Shown piece after piece: positions 26,178 to 35,131 of a stretch of 64,000 nt of DNA (position 1 is its first letter; each line of letters opens with the position of its first letter). The DNA comes from Chryseobacterium pennipullorum (GTDB lineage: Bacteria > Bacteroidota > Bacteroidia > Flavobacteriales > Weeksellaceae): contig NZ_QNVV01000011.1 in the NCBI RefSeq assembly GCF_003384725.1, positions 62,001 through 126,000 of the forward strand, read 5' to 3'. Under the pieces are notes generated by a model that was not told the DNA's origin, ran no database searches, and saw only the letters and a program-made list of their open reading frames with translations. Both the position numbers and the translations under genes were made by a program.

Positions 26178-28247
26178 ATGAAGCGAATATTATTTTCTAT
26201 TACTTTTTTATCAACCTACTGTTTTGCTCAGGAGACAGACAGCCTTAGTCTGCCACAGGCCAAAATCAGGGATTCTGCAAAAGTTACCAAACGGGAAATC
26301 AAAACTAGTAACATAGAGGATGTAGTGGTTACGGGAACGATAAAACCGATGAGCAGATCCAAAAGCCCAGTAGCTGTCGAGATCTACAGTCAGAAATTTT
26401 TCCAGAAAAATCCTACCCCAAGTATTTTTGAAGCGATTGCTATGGTCAATGGAATAAAGCCGCAGCTGAACTGTTCGGTCTGCAATACAGGTGATATTCA
26501 TATTAACGGACTTGAGGGACCTTATACCATGATCCTTATTGATGGAATGCCTATCGTAAGCTCCCTTTCTACGGTATACGGATTAAGCGGAATCCCTAAC
26601 AGTCTTGTGGACAGAATTGAAGTGGTAAAAGGACCCGCCTCTTCAATATACGGTTCTGAAGCAATGGGCGGCGTGATCAATATTATTACAAAAAATGCAT
26701 TGACAGCTCCAAAGCTGAGTGTTGATCTGATGACGACCAGCTGGTTTGAAAATAATCTCGACCTTTCTACGAAGTTCAATGCAGGAAAAAATGTGGCATC
26801 ATTGCTAAGTTTAAATTACTTCAGCTTTAAAGAAAGAATAGATCAGAATAAAGATAATTTCACAGATACTACATTGCAAAGCAGGATTTCAGTTTTCAAT
26901 AAATGGAACTTTCAGAGAAAAGAAAACCGCCAGGCCAGTTTTGCGATGAGATACCTATATGAAGACCGCTTCGGGGGAGAAATGCAGTGGAATAAATCTT
27001 TCCGGGGAAGTGATGAAGTGTACGGCGAGAGTATTTATACGAATAGGGCAGAGGTTTTTGGTTTGTACGAATGGCCAATGAAGGAACATATCGTTACTCA
27101 GTTTTCTTACAATTATCATGATCAGAATTCTTTCTATGGAGCCAATCCTTTCAATGCGACGCAAAAGGTCGCTTTTGTACAGACGTATTGGGACAGAAGT
27201 TTCGGAAAGCATGATATTACAGCAGGGCTTACCTTCAAGAGAACATTCTACGATGATAATACCCCGGGAACGCTGTCTTCGGACGGCATAACCAATGCCC
27301 CGATGAAGTCTCCGATCTGGGGAGCATTTATTCAGGATCAGTGGGAAATCAATGATAAGAATACCCTCTTGCTCGGTTATCGGTATGACTATGATAAAGT
27401 GCATCATTCTGTCCATTCGCCGAGATTAGCCTGGAAGTTTTCACCGAATCCTTATCATACTTTAAGGTTCAATTTCGGGACAGGATTCCGGGTAGTCAAT
27501 CTGTTTACTGAAGATCATGCAGCCCTGACAGGTTCCCGCGAAGTAGTGGTGAAGTCTGATCTGCTGCCTGAAAGGTCGGTGAACGGGAACTTAAACTATA
27601 TCTGGAAAATTCCCGTGGGAACCCGTATGCTGAACCTTGATGCCTCCGCATTCTACACCTATTTCAGTAATAAAATTGTGGGTGACTTTGATTCGGATCC
27701 TGATAAAATTATCTATGATAACCTTCATGGTTACGGAATTTCAAGAGGAGCATCACTGAATGTGGATTTTACATTCCAGTTTCCTCTCAGCGTTAATCTG
27801 GGGGTTACCTACCTCGATGTGTATCAAAAATTTGATAATGAGAATCAAAAAACACAGCAGCTGCATGCTCCAAAGTGGAGCGGAACTTATAATCTGACGT
27901 ATAAATTTCCCCATAACCTGACGGTCGATTTTACCGGACAGTTTTATGGACCGATGAGGCTTCCAGTTCTGCCGAACGACTACCGCCCGGAATACTCCCC
28001 GCTGTATTCCCTCGCGAATATCCAGGTTTCCAAAAGTTTCAAGTCAGGATTTGAAGTCTATGGCGGAGTGAAGAATTTATTCAATTTTACTCCCAAGGAT
28101 CCTCTGATGAGACCTTTTGACCCGTTTGATAAAAACGTTGATGACCCGATCAGCAATCCCAATCACTATACTTTCGATACTGCTTATGGCTATGCACCTA
28201 TGCAGGGGATCAGAGGATTTCTGGGGATTAAATATACTTTGAAATGA
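26178..28247 (+). CDS. TonB-dependent receptor, probably metal- or metal-complex-linked
   Basis: A 689-residue outer-membrane receptor with signal peptide (ending CFAQ), TonB-box-like NIEDVVVTGT at 46-55, a plug domain with MILIDGMPIVSSLSTVYGL and IEVVKGPASSIYGSEAMGGVINIITK, and a barrel ending GIKYTLK. Unusually, the plug carries a CSVC pair (C99 and C102) before the ligand-facing loop. The next gene, overlapping by 4 bp, encodes an exported thioredoxin-fold protein that could act on such a pair. The DtxR-like palindrome suggests control by iron or manganese. The substrate is not known. Confidence 0.9.
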   Translation: MKRILFSITFLSTYCFAQETDSLSLPQAKIRDSAKVTKREIKTSNIEDVVVTGTIKPMSRSKSPVAVEIYSQKFFQKNPTPSIFEAIAMVNGIKPQLNCSVCNTGDIHINGLEGPYTMILIDGMPIVSSLSTVYGLSGIPNSLVDRIEVVKGPASSIYGSEAMGGVINIITKNALTAPKLSVDLMTTSWFENNLDLSTKFNAGKNVASLLSLNYFSFKERIDQNKDNFTDTTLQSRISVFNKWNFQRKENRQASFAMRYLYEDRFGGEMQWNKSFRGSDEVYGESIYTNRAEVFGLYEWPMKEHIVTQFSYNYHDQNSFYGANPFNATQKVAFVQTYWDRSFGKHDITAGLTFKRTFYDDNTPGTLSSDGITNAPMKSPIWGAFIQDQWEINDKNTLLLGYRYDYDKVHHSVHSPRLAWKFSPNPYHTLRFNFGTGFRVVNLFTEDHAALTGSREVVVKSDLLPERSVNGNLNYIWKIPVGTRMLNLDASAFYTYFSNKIVGDFDSDPDKIIYDNLHGYGISRGASLNVDFTFQFPLSVNLGVTYLDVYQKFDNENQKTQQLHAPKWSGTYNLTYKFPHNLTVDFTGQFYGPMRLPVLPNDYRPEYSPLYSLANIQVSKSFKSGFEVYGGVKNLFNFTPKDPLMRPFDPFDKNVDDPISNPNHYTFDTAYGYAPMQGIRGFLGIKYTLK

Positions 28248-28705
28248 GACCTTTTATTTTATTTTTAATGTTTGTGCCCTGTTTTTATCTGTCTCAGATG
28301 AAGACAGGCACTTTTTCTGATCTTGAACATTTCCAGAAAGAGGTTTCCAGTCCTGTTGTTATCCATCTGTATACGGACTGGTGTGCCATCTGTAAGATCG
28401 AATCTTTCCGCATGAATAAAGATGATGCTTTGGTGAAAATGATGAATGAACATTTCTACCTGATCAATTTTGAAGCGGAAAAAACAAAGGATAAAATCCG
28501 TTTCCAGAATCGTGAATTTGAATACCTCCCCAATGGGAATTCAGGGATTCATGAGCTGGCACTTGCGCTATCAAAAAATAAAAACCAACCGGTCTATCCA
28601 TTATGGGTATTCCTGGATAAGCATCAGAATTTAATATATTATCAGGAAGGACAGATGACGCCGGAAAAAATGAAGCAAAAACTGTTGGAGATTTCTGCTT
28701 TGTAA
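28244..28705 (+). CDS. Exported thioredoxin-family protein
   Basis: A 153-residue thioredoxin-fold protein with a short signal peptide (ending YLSQ). The redox motif WCAIC (C47, C50) follows the strand VVIHLYTD, and the cis-Pro region appears as QPVYPLWVFLD. It is probably periplasmic. Its ATG overlaps the stop of the TonB receptor gene (ATGA), so the two are translated together. A role in keeping the receptor plug cysteines or its metal ligand in a given redox state is inference. Confidence 0.85.
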   Translation: MRPFILFLMFVPCFYLSQMKTGTFSDLEHFQKEVSSPVVIHLYTDWCAICKIESFRMNKDDALVKMMNEHFYLINFEAEKTKDKIRFQNREFEYLPNGNSGIHELALALSKNKNQPVYPLWVFLDKHQNLIYYQEGQMTPEKMKQKLLEISAL

Positions 28706-28706
28706 C

Positions 28707-29660
28707 TGAATGTTATATTTATTTATTTCCCGCAGATTACGCAGATGTTTGTGTAAAATCTGTAGAATCCGCTAGATCTGCATGGGTTTTTATCTGTGTT
28801 ATTGGTGTGATCTGTGTGAACTTCTTTGTATCCATGTTTCGGAGTTTGTTTGAAACGGCTAAAGTTCAAAGCTGTTTTAAGTTGCAAGGATTTTATCGTC
28901 GATACAATTGAATGCTGTTTATATTTGTTTCCCACAGATTCCACAGATTGCGCAGATGTTTGTGTAAAAACTTGTATAACACGTTAGATCTGCATGGGGT
29001 TTTATCTGTGTTATTTGTATGATCTATGGGACTTCTTTGTATCCATGTTTCGGAGTTTGTTGGAAACGGCTAAAGTTCAAAGCTGTTTTAAGTTGCAAGG
29101 ATTTTATCGTCGATACAATTGAATGCTGTTTATATTTGTTTCCCACAGATCCCACAGATTGCGCAGATGTTTGATTAAAACTTGTGTAATCCGCTAGATC
29201 TTTATGGGTTTTTATCTGTGTTATTTGTATGATCTGTGGGACTTCTTTGTATCCATATTTCAGATTTTGTTGGAAATGGCTAAAGTTCAAAGCTGTTTTA
29301 ATTCGCAAGGATTTTATCGTCGATACAATTGAATGCTGTTTATATTTGTTTCCCGCAGATCACACAGATTACGCAGATGTTTGTGTAAAAACTTGTATAA
29401 CACGTTAGATCTGCATGGGTTTTTATCTGTGTTATTGGTGTGATCTGTGTGAACTTCTTTGTATCCATGTTTCGGAGTTTGTTGGAAACGGCTAAAGTTC
29501 AAAGCTGTTTTAAGTCGCAAGGATTTTATCTTCGATCGAATTGAATGCTGTTTATATTTATTTCCCGCAGATTACACGGATTACGCAGATGTTTGTGTAA
29601 AATCTGCTACATCTGCATGGGTTTTTATCTGTGTTATTTGTGTGATCTGTGGGAACTTCT
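28707..29660. repeat. Tandem array of about five ~211-bp units with internal hairpin
   Basis: The marker CAGATG recurs at 28742, 28953, 29164, 29374 and 29586, spacing 211, 211, 210 and 212 bp. Each unit has a ~110-bp palindromic part, where the left arm TTCCCGCAGATTACACGG is mirrored by the right arm TGTGTGATCTGTGGGAA. Each also has a ~100-bp linker containing GGCTAAAGTTCAAAGCTG and TTGAATGCTGTTTATATTTG. The array fills the whole space between two convergent stop codons. The last unit lacks the linker. No gene is supported inside it. Confidence 0.9.
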
Positions 29661-30137
29661 TTACTCTTTAATTTCTGCATCAATTAAAACTGCAAGCTGA
29701 ATACAAGGTTCATCAGAACGGTTACTCCATGCATGATTAGTACCTCTCTGGATGACAATGTCCCCAGGTTTTAGCAGTGTTTCGCCTTCTTCCATAATAA
29801 GGTAGAGTTCACCGGAAAGGATAATAATATAATCCAGTGTTGGCGTTTTGTGCATCATTGGATGAGGTTCATTTTTTTTCCATTCCAGACCTAAATCTTT
29901 ATCTGGGGGAACCACTACATATCGGAAATATGTGCCATTTTTAGGAGTTTGTGGAAATCCGGTATTGGGAATTCTCGTTTCAAAGTTCAGGCTCGCTGGC
30001 ATTGTCTGGGTATTCCATACATCTGAAATGATCAATCCGGGAAAGTGTTCCACTACGTTGTCTACCTGCCGGTCTTCTGTGATGACGGATTTTCCGTTTT
30101 TAGTTCCTGTGATGATGCGTCTGGGTATTGTATTCAT
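29661..30137 (-). CDS. Cupin-domain protein
   Basis: A 158-residue single-domain cupin. The cupin motifs are seen as HPMMHKTPTLDYIIILSGELYLIMEEGETLLKPGD and VIQRGTNHAWSNRSDEPC. The metal-binding pattern is only partly conventional (the usual G-x5-H-x-H is replaced by HPMMHKT). Such proteins bind small ligands or act as isomerases or dioxygenases; no substrate can be named. It starts 3 bp after the stop of the upstream oxidoreductase gene, so both form an operon. Its stop codon is exactly at the edge of the tandem repeat array. Confidence 0.85.
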   Translation of the reverse strand: MNTIPRRIITGTKNGKSVITEDRQVDNVVEHFPGLIISDVWNTQTMPASLNFETRIPNTGFPQTPKNGTYFRYVVVPPDKDLGLEWKKNEPHPMMHKTPTLDYIIILSGELYLIMEEGETLLKPGDIVIQRGTNHAWSNRSDEPCIQLAVLIDAEIKE

Positions 30138-30140
30138 AGT

Positions 30141-31130
30141 TTAATGTTTCATAACAAGTTTATGACCCTGGGTCTGATTACTTTTTAAAATAGCATGGGC
30201 CTTCAGAACAGTATCTAGAGAAAGGTCTCCTATTATTTTATGTTGAGGAGGAAGAATGGTTTCGTTTTCAATAAGCTGTTTTATTTTAAGCAGGCTGTTT
30301 TTGTAATACCCGTATTTTTTAATCATCCCGTAAGTGTAATTGGAGATATTCATGATCAGGCTTCCTTTATTGAAAAGGATTTCATGAGCATTTTTTGTGA
30401 CTAAAGCCGTTACATCCACATAAGTACCATTGATCTTTAAAACTTCTGCTGTCACTTCAGACATATAATTCCCTACAAGATCAACCCCTATATCAAATGG
30501 TTGGTGATTATTGGCTTTTAAAAGAAATTCGATGAGTTTTTCCTGCCGGTAATTGACGATTTGCTGATCCTTCACGCCTAAGTTGAGGAGCATTTGCCTG
30601 TTTTCTTCACTTCCTACGGTCACTGTAAAGTTCTGGATATGATGAGCTAATAAGAGTTTGATGAAAAAAGATCCTACTCCTCCGGCTGCTCCGGTGACCA
30701 GAATGGTTTGCTCCGGCTGTAAAGCCAGCCTGGTGAAGATCTGAAGGGAGGTAAGCCCTGCAGACGGAATGGCCGCTGCCTGTTCAAAGGAAAGATTCTT
30801 AGGCTTCAGAGAGACAATGACTGCAGGAACAGCAATGTATTCTGCATAGGTACCATTACTGCCCATGGAACCGCTTCCGCAGTACACCTCATCACCCATA
30901 TTAAATTCTGTGACCTCTGTACCTTTGTCAACGATAATTCCCGACAATTCGCGTCCTAATATAGGAGAACTGATCAATCTTTTTTCCAATTCGTTTTCCA
31001 GCATCTGGTAATCGATGGGATTGAAACCGCTGGCTTTAATCTGGATTAAAACTTCATGACTTTTGGGCTGTGGTTTCTCAGCGATGCCGTTTTCCAACTG
31101 GAAATTCTTATTTAAAATAACTGCTTTCAT
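30141..31130 (-). CDS. Zinc-type alcohol dehydrogenase / quinone oxidoreductase (MDR family)
   Basis: A 329-residue NADP(H)-dependent oxidoreductase of the medium-chain family. It has the N-terminal GroES-like domain (SGFNPIDYQMLENELEKRLI, LGRELSGIIVDKG) and the Rossmann motif LVTGAAGGVGSFFIKLLL. Catalytic zinc ligands are lacking, as in quinone oxidoreductases. The frame extends to 31151, but the family start MKAVILN at 31130 is preferred. It is divergent from an HxlR regulator and probably controlled by it, a frequent pairing for quinone or electrophile detoxification. Confidence 0.88.
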   Translation of the reverse strand: MKAVILNKNFQLENGIAEKPQPKSHEVLIQIKASGFNPIDYQMLENELEKRLISSPILGRELSGIIVDKGTEVTEFNMGDEVYCGSGSMGSNGTYAEYIAVPAVIVSLKPKNLSFEQAAAIPSAGLTSLQIFTRLALQPEQTILVTGAAGGVGSFFIKLLLAHHIQNFTVTVGSEENRQMLLNLGVKDQQIVNYRQEKLIEFLLKANNHQPFDIGVDLVGNYMSEVTAEVLKINGTYVDVTALVTKNAHEILFNKGSLIMNISNYTYGMIKKYGYYKNSLLKIKQLIENETILPPQHKIIGDLSLDTVLKAHAILKSNQTQGHKLVMKH

Positions 31131-31180
31131 ATGGTTGATTTTGATACACAAATGTAAAACAGGAATAGTTTATATTTGCT

Positions 31181-31204
31181 ACTAGTTAACCAATGGTAAC
31201 TAGT
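31181..31204. promoter_or_regulatory. Palindromic operator candidate of the HxlR regulator
   Basis: ACTAGTTA (31181-31188) and TAACTAGT (31197-31204) form a perfect inverted repeat with 8 bp between. It lies in the divergent promoter region, just after a -7 match TATATTTG (31171-31178) for the regulator gene, which suits autorepression. Confidence 0.55.
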
Positions 31205-31222
31205 TACCTTAATGAAACTATT

Positions 31223-31612
31223 ATGGCGAAAATCATTGAAAACGGAGTGGAAAGGGAAGCAAGCTGTACTGAGGAATTGTTTGCTATGCGTGACAGTCTG
31301 GATGTTTTGGGCGGAAAGTGGAAGCTCATGATCCTGAGATATCTGACCAACAGACCGGATCAGAAAATTCATTTTAAAAGGTTGGAACGCAGTATTGAGG
31401 GTATTTCTGCTAAGATGCTGAGCAAAGAATTAAAAGAGCTGGAAATGAACCTTCTGATTACGAGGACCATTCAGGATACCAAGCCTATTACAGTAACCTA
31501 TGCTGTGACAGACTATGGAAAATCGGTGTTTCCGGTGACGGAAACGCTGGTGAAGTGGGGCATACTTCATCGGGAGAAGATCAAGGAATCCATGAATTCT
31601 TCTGATCTATAA
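31223..31612 (+). CDS. HxlR/MarR-like winged-helix transcriptional regulator
   Basis: A 129-residue HxlR-family regulator. The hallmark CTEELFAMRDSLDVLGGKWKLMILRYL is complete, with the conserved N-terminal Cys (C15) that senses oxidants or electrophiles in characterised members. The recognition helix region GISAKMLSKELKELE and the wing TYAVTDYGKSVFPV follow. A longer frame from 31193 would run through the operator, so the start at 31223 is used. It is divergent from the quinone-oxidoreductase gene. Confidence 0.9.
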   Translation: MAKIIENGVEREASCTEELFAMRDSLDVLGGKWKLMILRYLTNRPDQKIHFKRLERSIEGISAKMLSKELKELEMNLLITRTIQDTKPITVTYAVTDYGKSVFPVTETLVKWGILHREKIKESMNSSDL

Positions 31613-31615
31613 ATA

Positions 31616-31652
31616 AAAATCCCCAGACCCATATAGAGCTGAGGATTTTGGT
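31616..31652. terminator. Terminator between the HxlR and betaine-transporter genes
   Basis: An imperfect stem (AAAATCC.CAG / CTG.GGATTTT) sits between convergent stop codons. Confidence 0.6.
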
Positions 31653-31673
31653 AATACTCAATTGTATTGTTTA

Positions 31674-32528
31674 TTAATTTTTATCTAACCATACCTTTAC
31701 AACATCGGAGTGCTCATCCACCCACTTTTTAGCGGTAGCTTCTTTATTTTTGCTGTGCTCCATCTTCATTAAAAGATCAGACATATGTTCATCATCAAAA
31801 TGCATTTTGGAAAAGAACTTTGCCAGATCCGGATGATCTTTGCCAAAGCTTTTCCGGGCATAGGTTTTAATCTGTTCTGCCTGACCAAATGTATTTTTGG
31901 GATCCTTAAGAAACTTAAGTTTCATTTTACCAAACATCCAGTGAGGCTGCCATCCGGCTACAACGATCCACTGTTGATGTTGAATAGCATTCTGCAGCTC
32001 GGTGATCATGGCAATGGTAGAGGAATTGATTTGTTTGTAATCAAGCTGGTAATTGATAATTGCCTTATCAGTTCCGGTGGTTAATCCGGCTCCTTTTTCA
32101 ATTCCAATGATTCTGTGACTGAACTGATCTTTGTGCTGATTGAGCTCTTCAATAGATTCAATAGGAACATATTCAGGAACTACCAGTCCTATACGGCCAT
32201 TGTCATAATTGGTTCCAAGATATATTAATCCCGGAAATTTAGCGACTTTTTTAGCATGCGTATAAGGAAGCCAGACTCCCAGGAAAAGGTCTGTATCTTC
32301 ATTATTCATCGAAGCCAGAATCATATCTGTAGATGCTTTTTGAATAATGACATGATATCCCTGATGGTCTAAAATTGCTTTGGCAACATGAGTCATGGCC
32401 ACATCTTCTGCCCATCCATCTACCATTCCTATGGTGATGTATTTAGAGTTTTTTATATTTCCACATGAATTTAAGACCGAGAATACGGTCATCAAAACAG
32501 GGAAAAAAAGATATTTTAATTGTTTCAT
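31674..32528 (-). CDS. opuAC: Glycine betaine ABC transporter, substrate-binding lipoprotein
   Basis: A 284-residue substrate-binding protein for betaine-type osmoprotectants. The N-terminus is a lipoprotein signal (lipobox LNSC, Cys at residue 22). The OpuAC fold is seen in TIGMVDGWAEDVAMTHVAKAILDHQGYHV and in DLFLGVWLPYTHAKK and VVAGWQPHWMFGK, which supply the Trp residues of the quaternary-amine cage. It is the last gene of the operon, one base after the permease gene. It tethers at the inner membrane and feeds the permease. Confidence 0.93.
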   Translation of the reverse strand: MKQLKYLFFPVLMTVFSVLNSCGNIKNSKYITIGMVDGWAEDVAMTHVAKAILDHQGYHVIIQKASTDMILASMNNEDTDLFLGVWLPYTHAKKVAKFPGLIYLGTNYDNGRIGLVVPEYVPIESIEELNQHKDQFSHRIIGIEKGAGLTTGTDKAIINYQLDYKQINSSTIAMITELQNAIQHQQWIVVAGWQPHWMFGKMKLKFLKDPKNTFGQAEQIKTYARKSFGKDHPDLAKFFSKMHFDDEHMSDLLMKMEHSKNKEATAKKWVDEHSDVVKVWLDKN

Positions 32529-32529
32529 C

Positions 32530-33357
32530 TTATTGCTTTTTCTTTACAAATCCCTGGGTAATCCTGTCGAGGATGATGGCTAAAATCACAACGGACAGTC
32601 CACTTTCAAATCCTAAACCGATATCAAGGTTATTAATTCCTTCCAGTACTTTTTCACCTAAACCACCTGCGGCAATCATTCCGGCAATAACAACCATGGA
32701 TAGGGATAGAAGTATGGTTTGATTGATCCCCGTTAAAATCGTCTTCATGGCTAGAGGTAGCTCCACTTTAAACAAAATCTGACGATTGGTTGCTCCAAAG
32801 GCCCTTGCGGCTTCTACAATATCTTTCGGAACTGCTTCTATTCCTAATGTCGTCAACCGTACAGCAGGAGGCATGGCAAAAATAATCGTGGCAAAGGCTC
32901 CCGGTACCTTACCGATACTGAAGAACAGAACCGCAGGAATCAGGTAGACGAATGCCGGCATTGTCTGCATTAAATCCAGTAATGGGCGTATGATTTTTGC
33001 TGCTATTGTACTTTTTGCTGCAAAAATTCCCAGTGGAATGGAAATAACCAGGGCGGTAATGGTGGCCACAAAAATAAGGGCCAGGGTCTCCATCGTTTCT
33101 TTCCAGAGCCCCATTAAAAATATTAAGCTTAATCCTGCTGCGGTAACCACAGCAATACCTTTTCCGGCTTTCCACAGGGCCAATAAAGTAAAAAAGAGAA
33201 TGATTACATAAAAGGGAGTATTGAGTAAAATCCATTCAATGCCCATAATGGAGGAGTTTCCCACATGCTTTATGACATCAAATACAGGTTTTCCGTTTTG
33301 CGTGAGCCAATTGATCGCTGTTTCTACATATTGGCCTATATCTATAGTTTTATTCAT
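32530..33357 (-). CDS. opuAB: Glycine betaine ABC transporter, permease
   Basis: A 275-residue inner-membrane permease with about six transmembrane segments of the BPD_transp_1 type. The EAA loop, which docks onto the ATPase, reads EAARAFGATNRQILFKVELPLAMKTILTGINQ. Preceding features are LDLMQTMPAFVYLIPAVLFF and TIIFAMPPAVRLTTLGIEAVP, typical of OpuAB/ProW. It lies one base from each neighbour, so the three genes are one operon. Confidence 0.93.
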   Translation of the reverse strand: MNKTIDIGQYVETAINWLTQNGKPVFDVIKHVGNSSIMGIEWILLNTPFYVIILFFTLLALWKAGKGIAVVTAAGLSLIFLMGLWKETMETLALIFVATITALVISIPLGIFAAKSTIAAKIIRPLLDLMQTMPAFVYLIPAVLFFSIGKVPGAFATIIFAMPPAVRLTTLGIEAVPKDIVEAARAFGATNRQILFKVELPLAMKTILTGINQTILLSLSMVVIAGMIAAGGLGEKVLEGINNLDIGLGFESGLSVVILAIILDRITQGFVKKKQ

Positions 33358-33358
33358 C

Positions 33359-34609
33359 TTATTGATTGTTTGCGATTTCTTTTAATTCAATGATCTCTTC
33401 TTCGTTAAACTTGGTCGCTTCTATAATAAGAGACAACTGGGTCACTAGACCTAAAAATTTATTGTTTTCATCGATGACAGCGATGGCTGATTTGCTTCCG
33501 GAAATCAACGGCAGCATTTCTTCTACAGTAACTTCAGGATAGACTGAAGGGACGTTGCTATTGATCACTGATTCCACCGTAGGTTCTTTTTTCTTTGCAA
33601 TCTGCACGATATCTTTCAGCGTCACAAACCCAAGAAATTTATTCTGAAAATCTACGACAGGCAGGTTTTCTAAGCCTGTAGTTCGCATTTTTCTTAATGC
33701 TCCTTCGGGACCGTCTTTTCTGAAACGTACTACTGTAGCTTTGTCAAACATTAATGATCTTGCCGTGATAATTGTTTTACGATCTACTTTCTCTACGAAA
33801 GCCTTTACATAGTCACTTGCAGGATTGGTCAGAATATCTTCTGCGGTTCCTATCTGCTCGATAACACCGTCCTTCATGATGACGATACGGTCACCGATTT
33901 TAATAGCCTCGTCCAGGTCATGGGTAATGAAGACGATGGTTTTTTGCAGGGTATTTTGCAGTTCAAGCATTTGATCCTGCATTTCAGATTTTATCAGGGG
34001 GTCCAGTGCGGAAAATGCCTCATCCATAAGCAGTACCTCCGGATCGTTGGCTAAAGCTCTTGCTAATCCAACCCGTTGCTGCATACCTCCTGAAAGCTGT
34101 GACGGATATTGATTTTCAAAACCATTTAGTCCTACAATATCCAGCGCTTTCTGTGCTTTTTCATCACGTGAAGCTTTGCTTTCGCCTCTTATTTCCAATC
34201 CGAATCCTGCATTATCCAGGATCGTATGATGGGGAAGTAATCCGAATTTTTGGAAAACCATGCTCATTTCGGTTCTTCTAACCTGCAAAAGTTCCTTATT
34301 ATTTTTTCCGGTAATATCATCGTCATTGATGTATACTTTTCCTGAAGTAGGCTCATTCAGCCTGTTAAGACAACGCAGTAACGTAGATTTTCCGCTTCCT
34401 GACAATCCCATGATGACAAAGAATTCACCTTCATAAATTTCAAAACTTGCTTTGTTGATTCCGACGGTACAACCTGTCTTTTCGAGAATTTCCTTTTTGG
34501 AAAAACCCTGGTCTAAAAGTTCCTGTGCTTTCTCTTTGTTTTTACCAAAAATAATAGTCAGATCTTCAACTTTGAGTTTTACTTTTCTACTGTTTTCATT
34601 ATTTTCCAT
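33359..34609 (-). CDS. opuAA: Glycine betaine/proline ABC transporter, ATP-binding protein with CBS domains
   Basis: A 416-residue ATPase. Walker A GLSGSGKST is at residues 68-76, the Q-loop is VFQKFGLLPHHT, the signature LSGGMQQR and Walker B EVLLMDEAFSALDP follow, and the switch His is in FITHDLDEA. After residue 275 come two CBS domains (TARSLMFDKATVVRFRKDG and VESVINSNVPSVYPEV), which in OpuA sense ionic strength or c-di-AMP. It is the first gene of the osmoprotectant operon. Confidence 0.95.
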   Translation of the reverse strand: MENNENSRKVKLKVEDLTIIFGKNKEKAQELLDQGFSKKEILEKTGCTVGINKASFEIYEGEFFVIMGLSGSGKSTLLRCLNRLNEPTSGKVYINDDDITGKNNKELLQVRRTEMSMVFQKFGLLPHHTILDNAGFGLEIRGESKASRDEKAQKALDIVGLNGFENQYPSQLSGGMQQRVGLARALANDPEVLLMDEAFSALDPLIKSEMQDQMLELQNTLQKTIVFITHDLDEAIKIGDRIVIMKDGVIEQIGTAEDILTNPASDYVKAFVEKVDRKTIITARSLMFDKATVVRFRKDGPEGALRKMRTTGLENLPVVDFQNKFLGFVTLKDIVQIAKKKEPTVESVINSNVPSVYPEVTVEEMLPLISGSKSAIAVIDENNKFLGLVTQLSLIIEATKFNEEEIIELKEIANNQ

Positions 34610-35131
34610 ATTCAGAATTTTTCAATTAATAAATACTATAAAAAAGTTGTACACCAATTCTTTATATAGGTTTAGCATTCGTTGTTCTGCTGATGACAAG
34701 AGTGTAAAAATAATCTGTGAAGCTTATCATGATAAAAGCTTTTGACAAAAAAAGTAAGAGCATAAAGACCCTAGGCTTTATGCTTATCTTAAATATTTCA
34801 ATAGATTATACTCTGGAAAAAGAGTGTATTATGTAAAAAGAGGTAAGTCTTTTACATAGATTCTACAATTTAAATTACTGATGAAGCAATTAAAGTTATG
34901 TGTACTGAACAACTAGAATTCCTACATTGCATCAAAATGCAGGCCAGCATAAAAAAGCTGTGTATCAATTTTTTATGACGGTGCAAATTTACGAATTTTA
35001 TATTAAATGGATTTTTTGAAGGGTAAAAAGCTGGTTTATAGTTCGATGCCGGACGGGATACTTATACGCGTTCCTGTCCCGTTGGTAAGGACAGGAGAGC
35101 ATTCATCACCTTCAGAAGAGGGTTTGTGAAA
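34610..35131. other. 522-bp intergenic region upstream of opuAA
   Basis: No gene is supported here. A TTG at about 34663-34661 (minus) is followed after 19 bp by TATTTATT, a weak promoter match for opuAA. Two similar stretches (GTTGTACACCAATTCTTTAT near 34648-34667 and GCTGTGTATCAATTTTTTAT near 34959-34978) form a diverged direct repeat. A hairpin (TCCTGTCC / GGACAGGA) is at 35072-35096. Confidence 0.4.
35072..35096. repeat. Hairpin-forming inverted repeat
   Basis: TCCTGTCC and GGACAGGA form an 8-bp perfect stem with a 9-nt loop. No T-run follows on either strand, so it is not a standard terminator. It is near the 3' end of the DUF1304 gene. Confidence 0.5.

Noticed and set aside
28723..29520. 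Several 68-94-codon frames on the minus strand inside the repeat array
   Set aside because: They are repeats of one another created by the ~211-bp unit, lack start context and domain, and end with the repeat period. They are products of the repeat, not genes.
28707..29660. CRISPR-like look of the array
   Set aside because: Units are 211 bp with conserved linker as well as conserved palindrome, so there are no variable spacers, and no cas genes are near.
35072..35096. Terminator for the DUF1304 gene
   Set aside because: The stem is good but no T-run follows on the minus strand.
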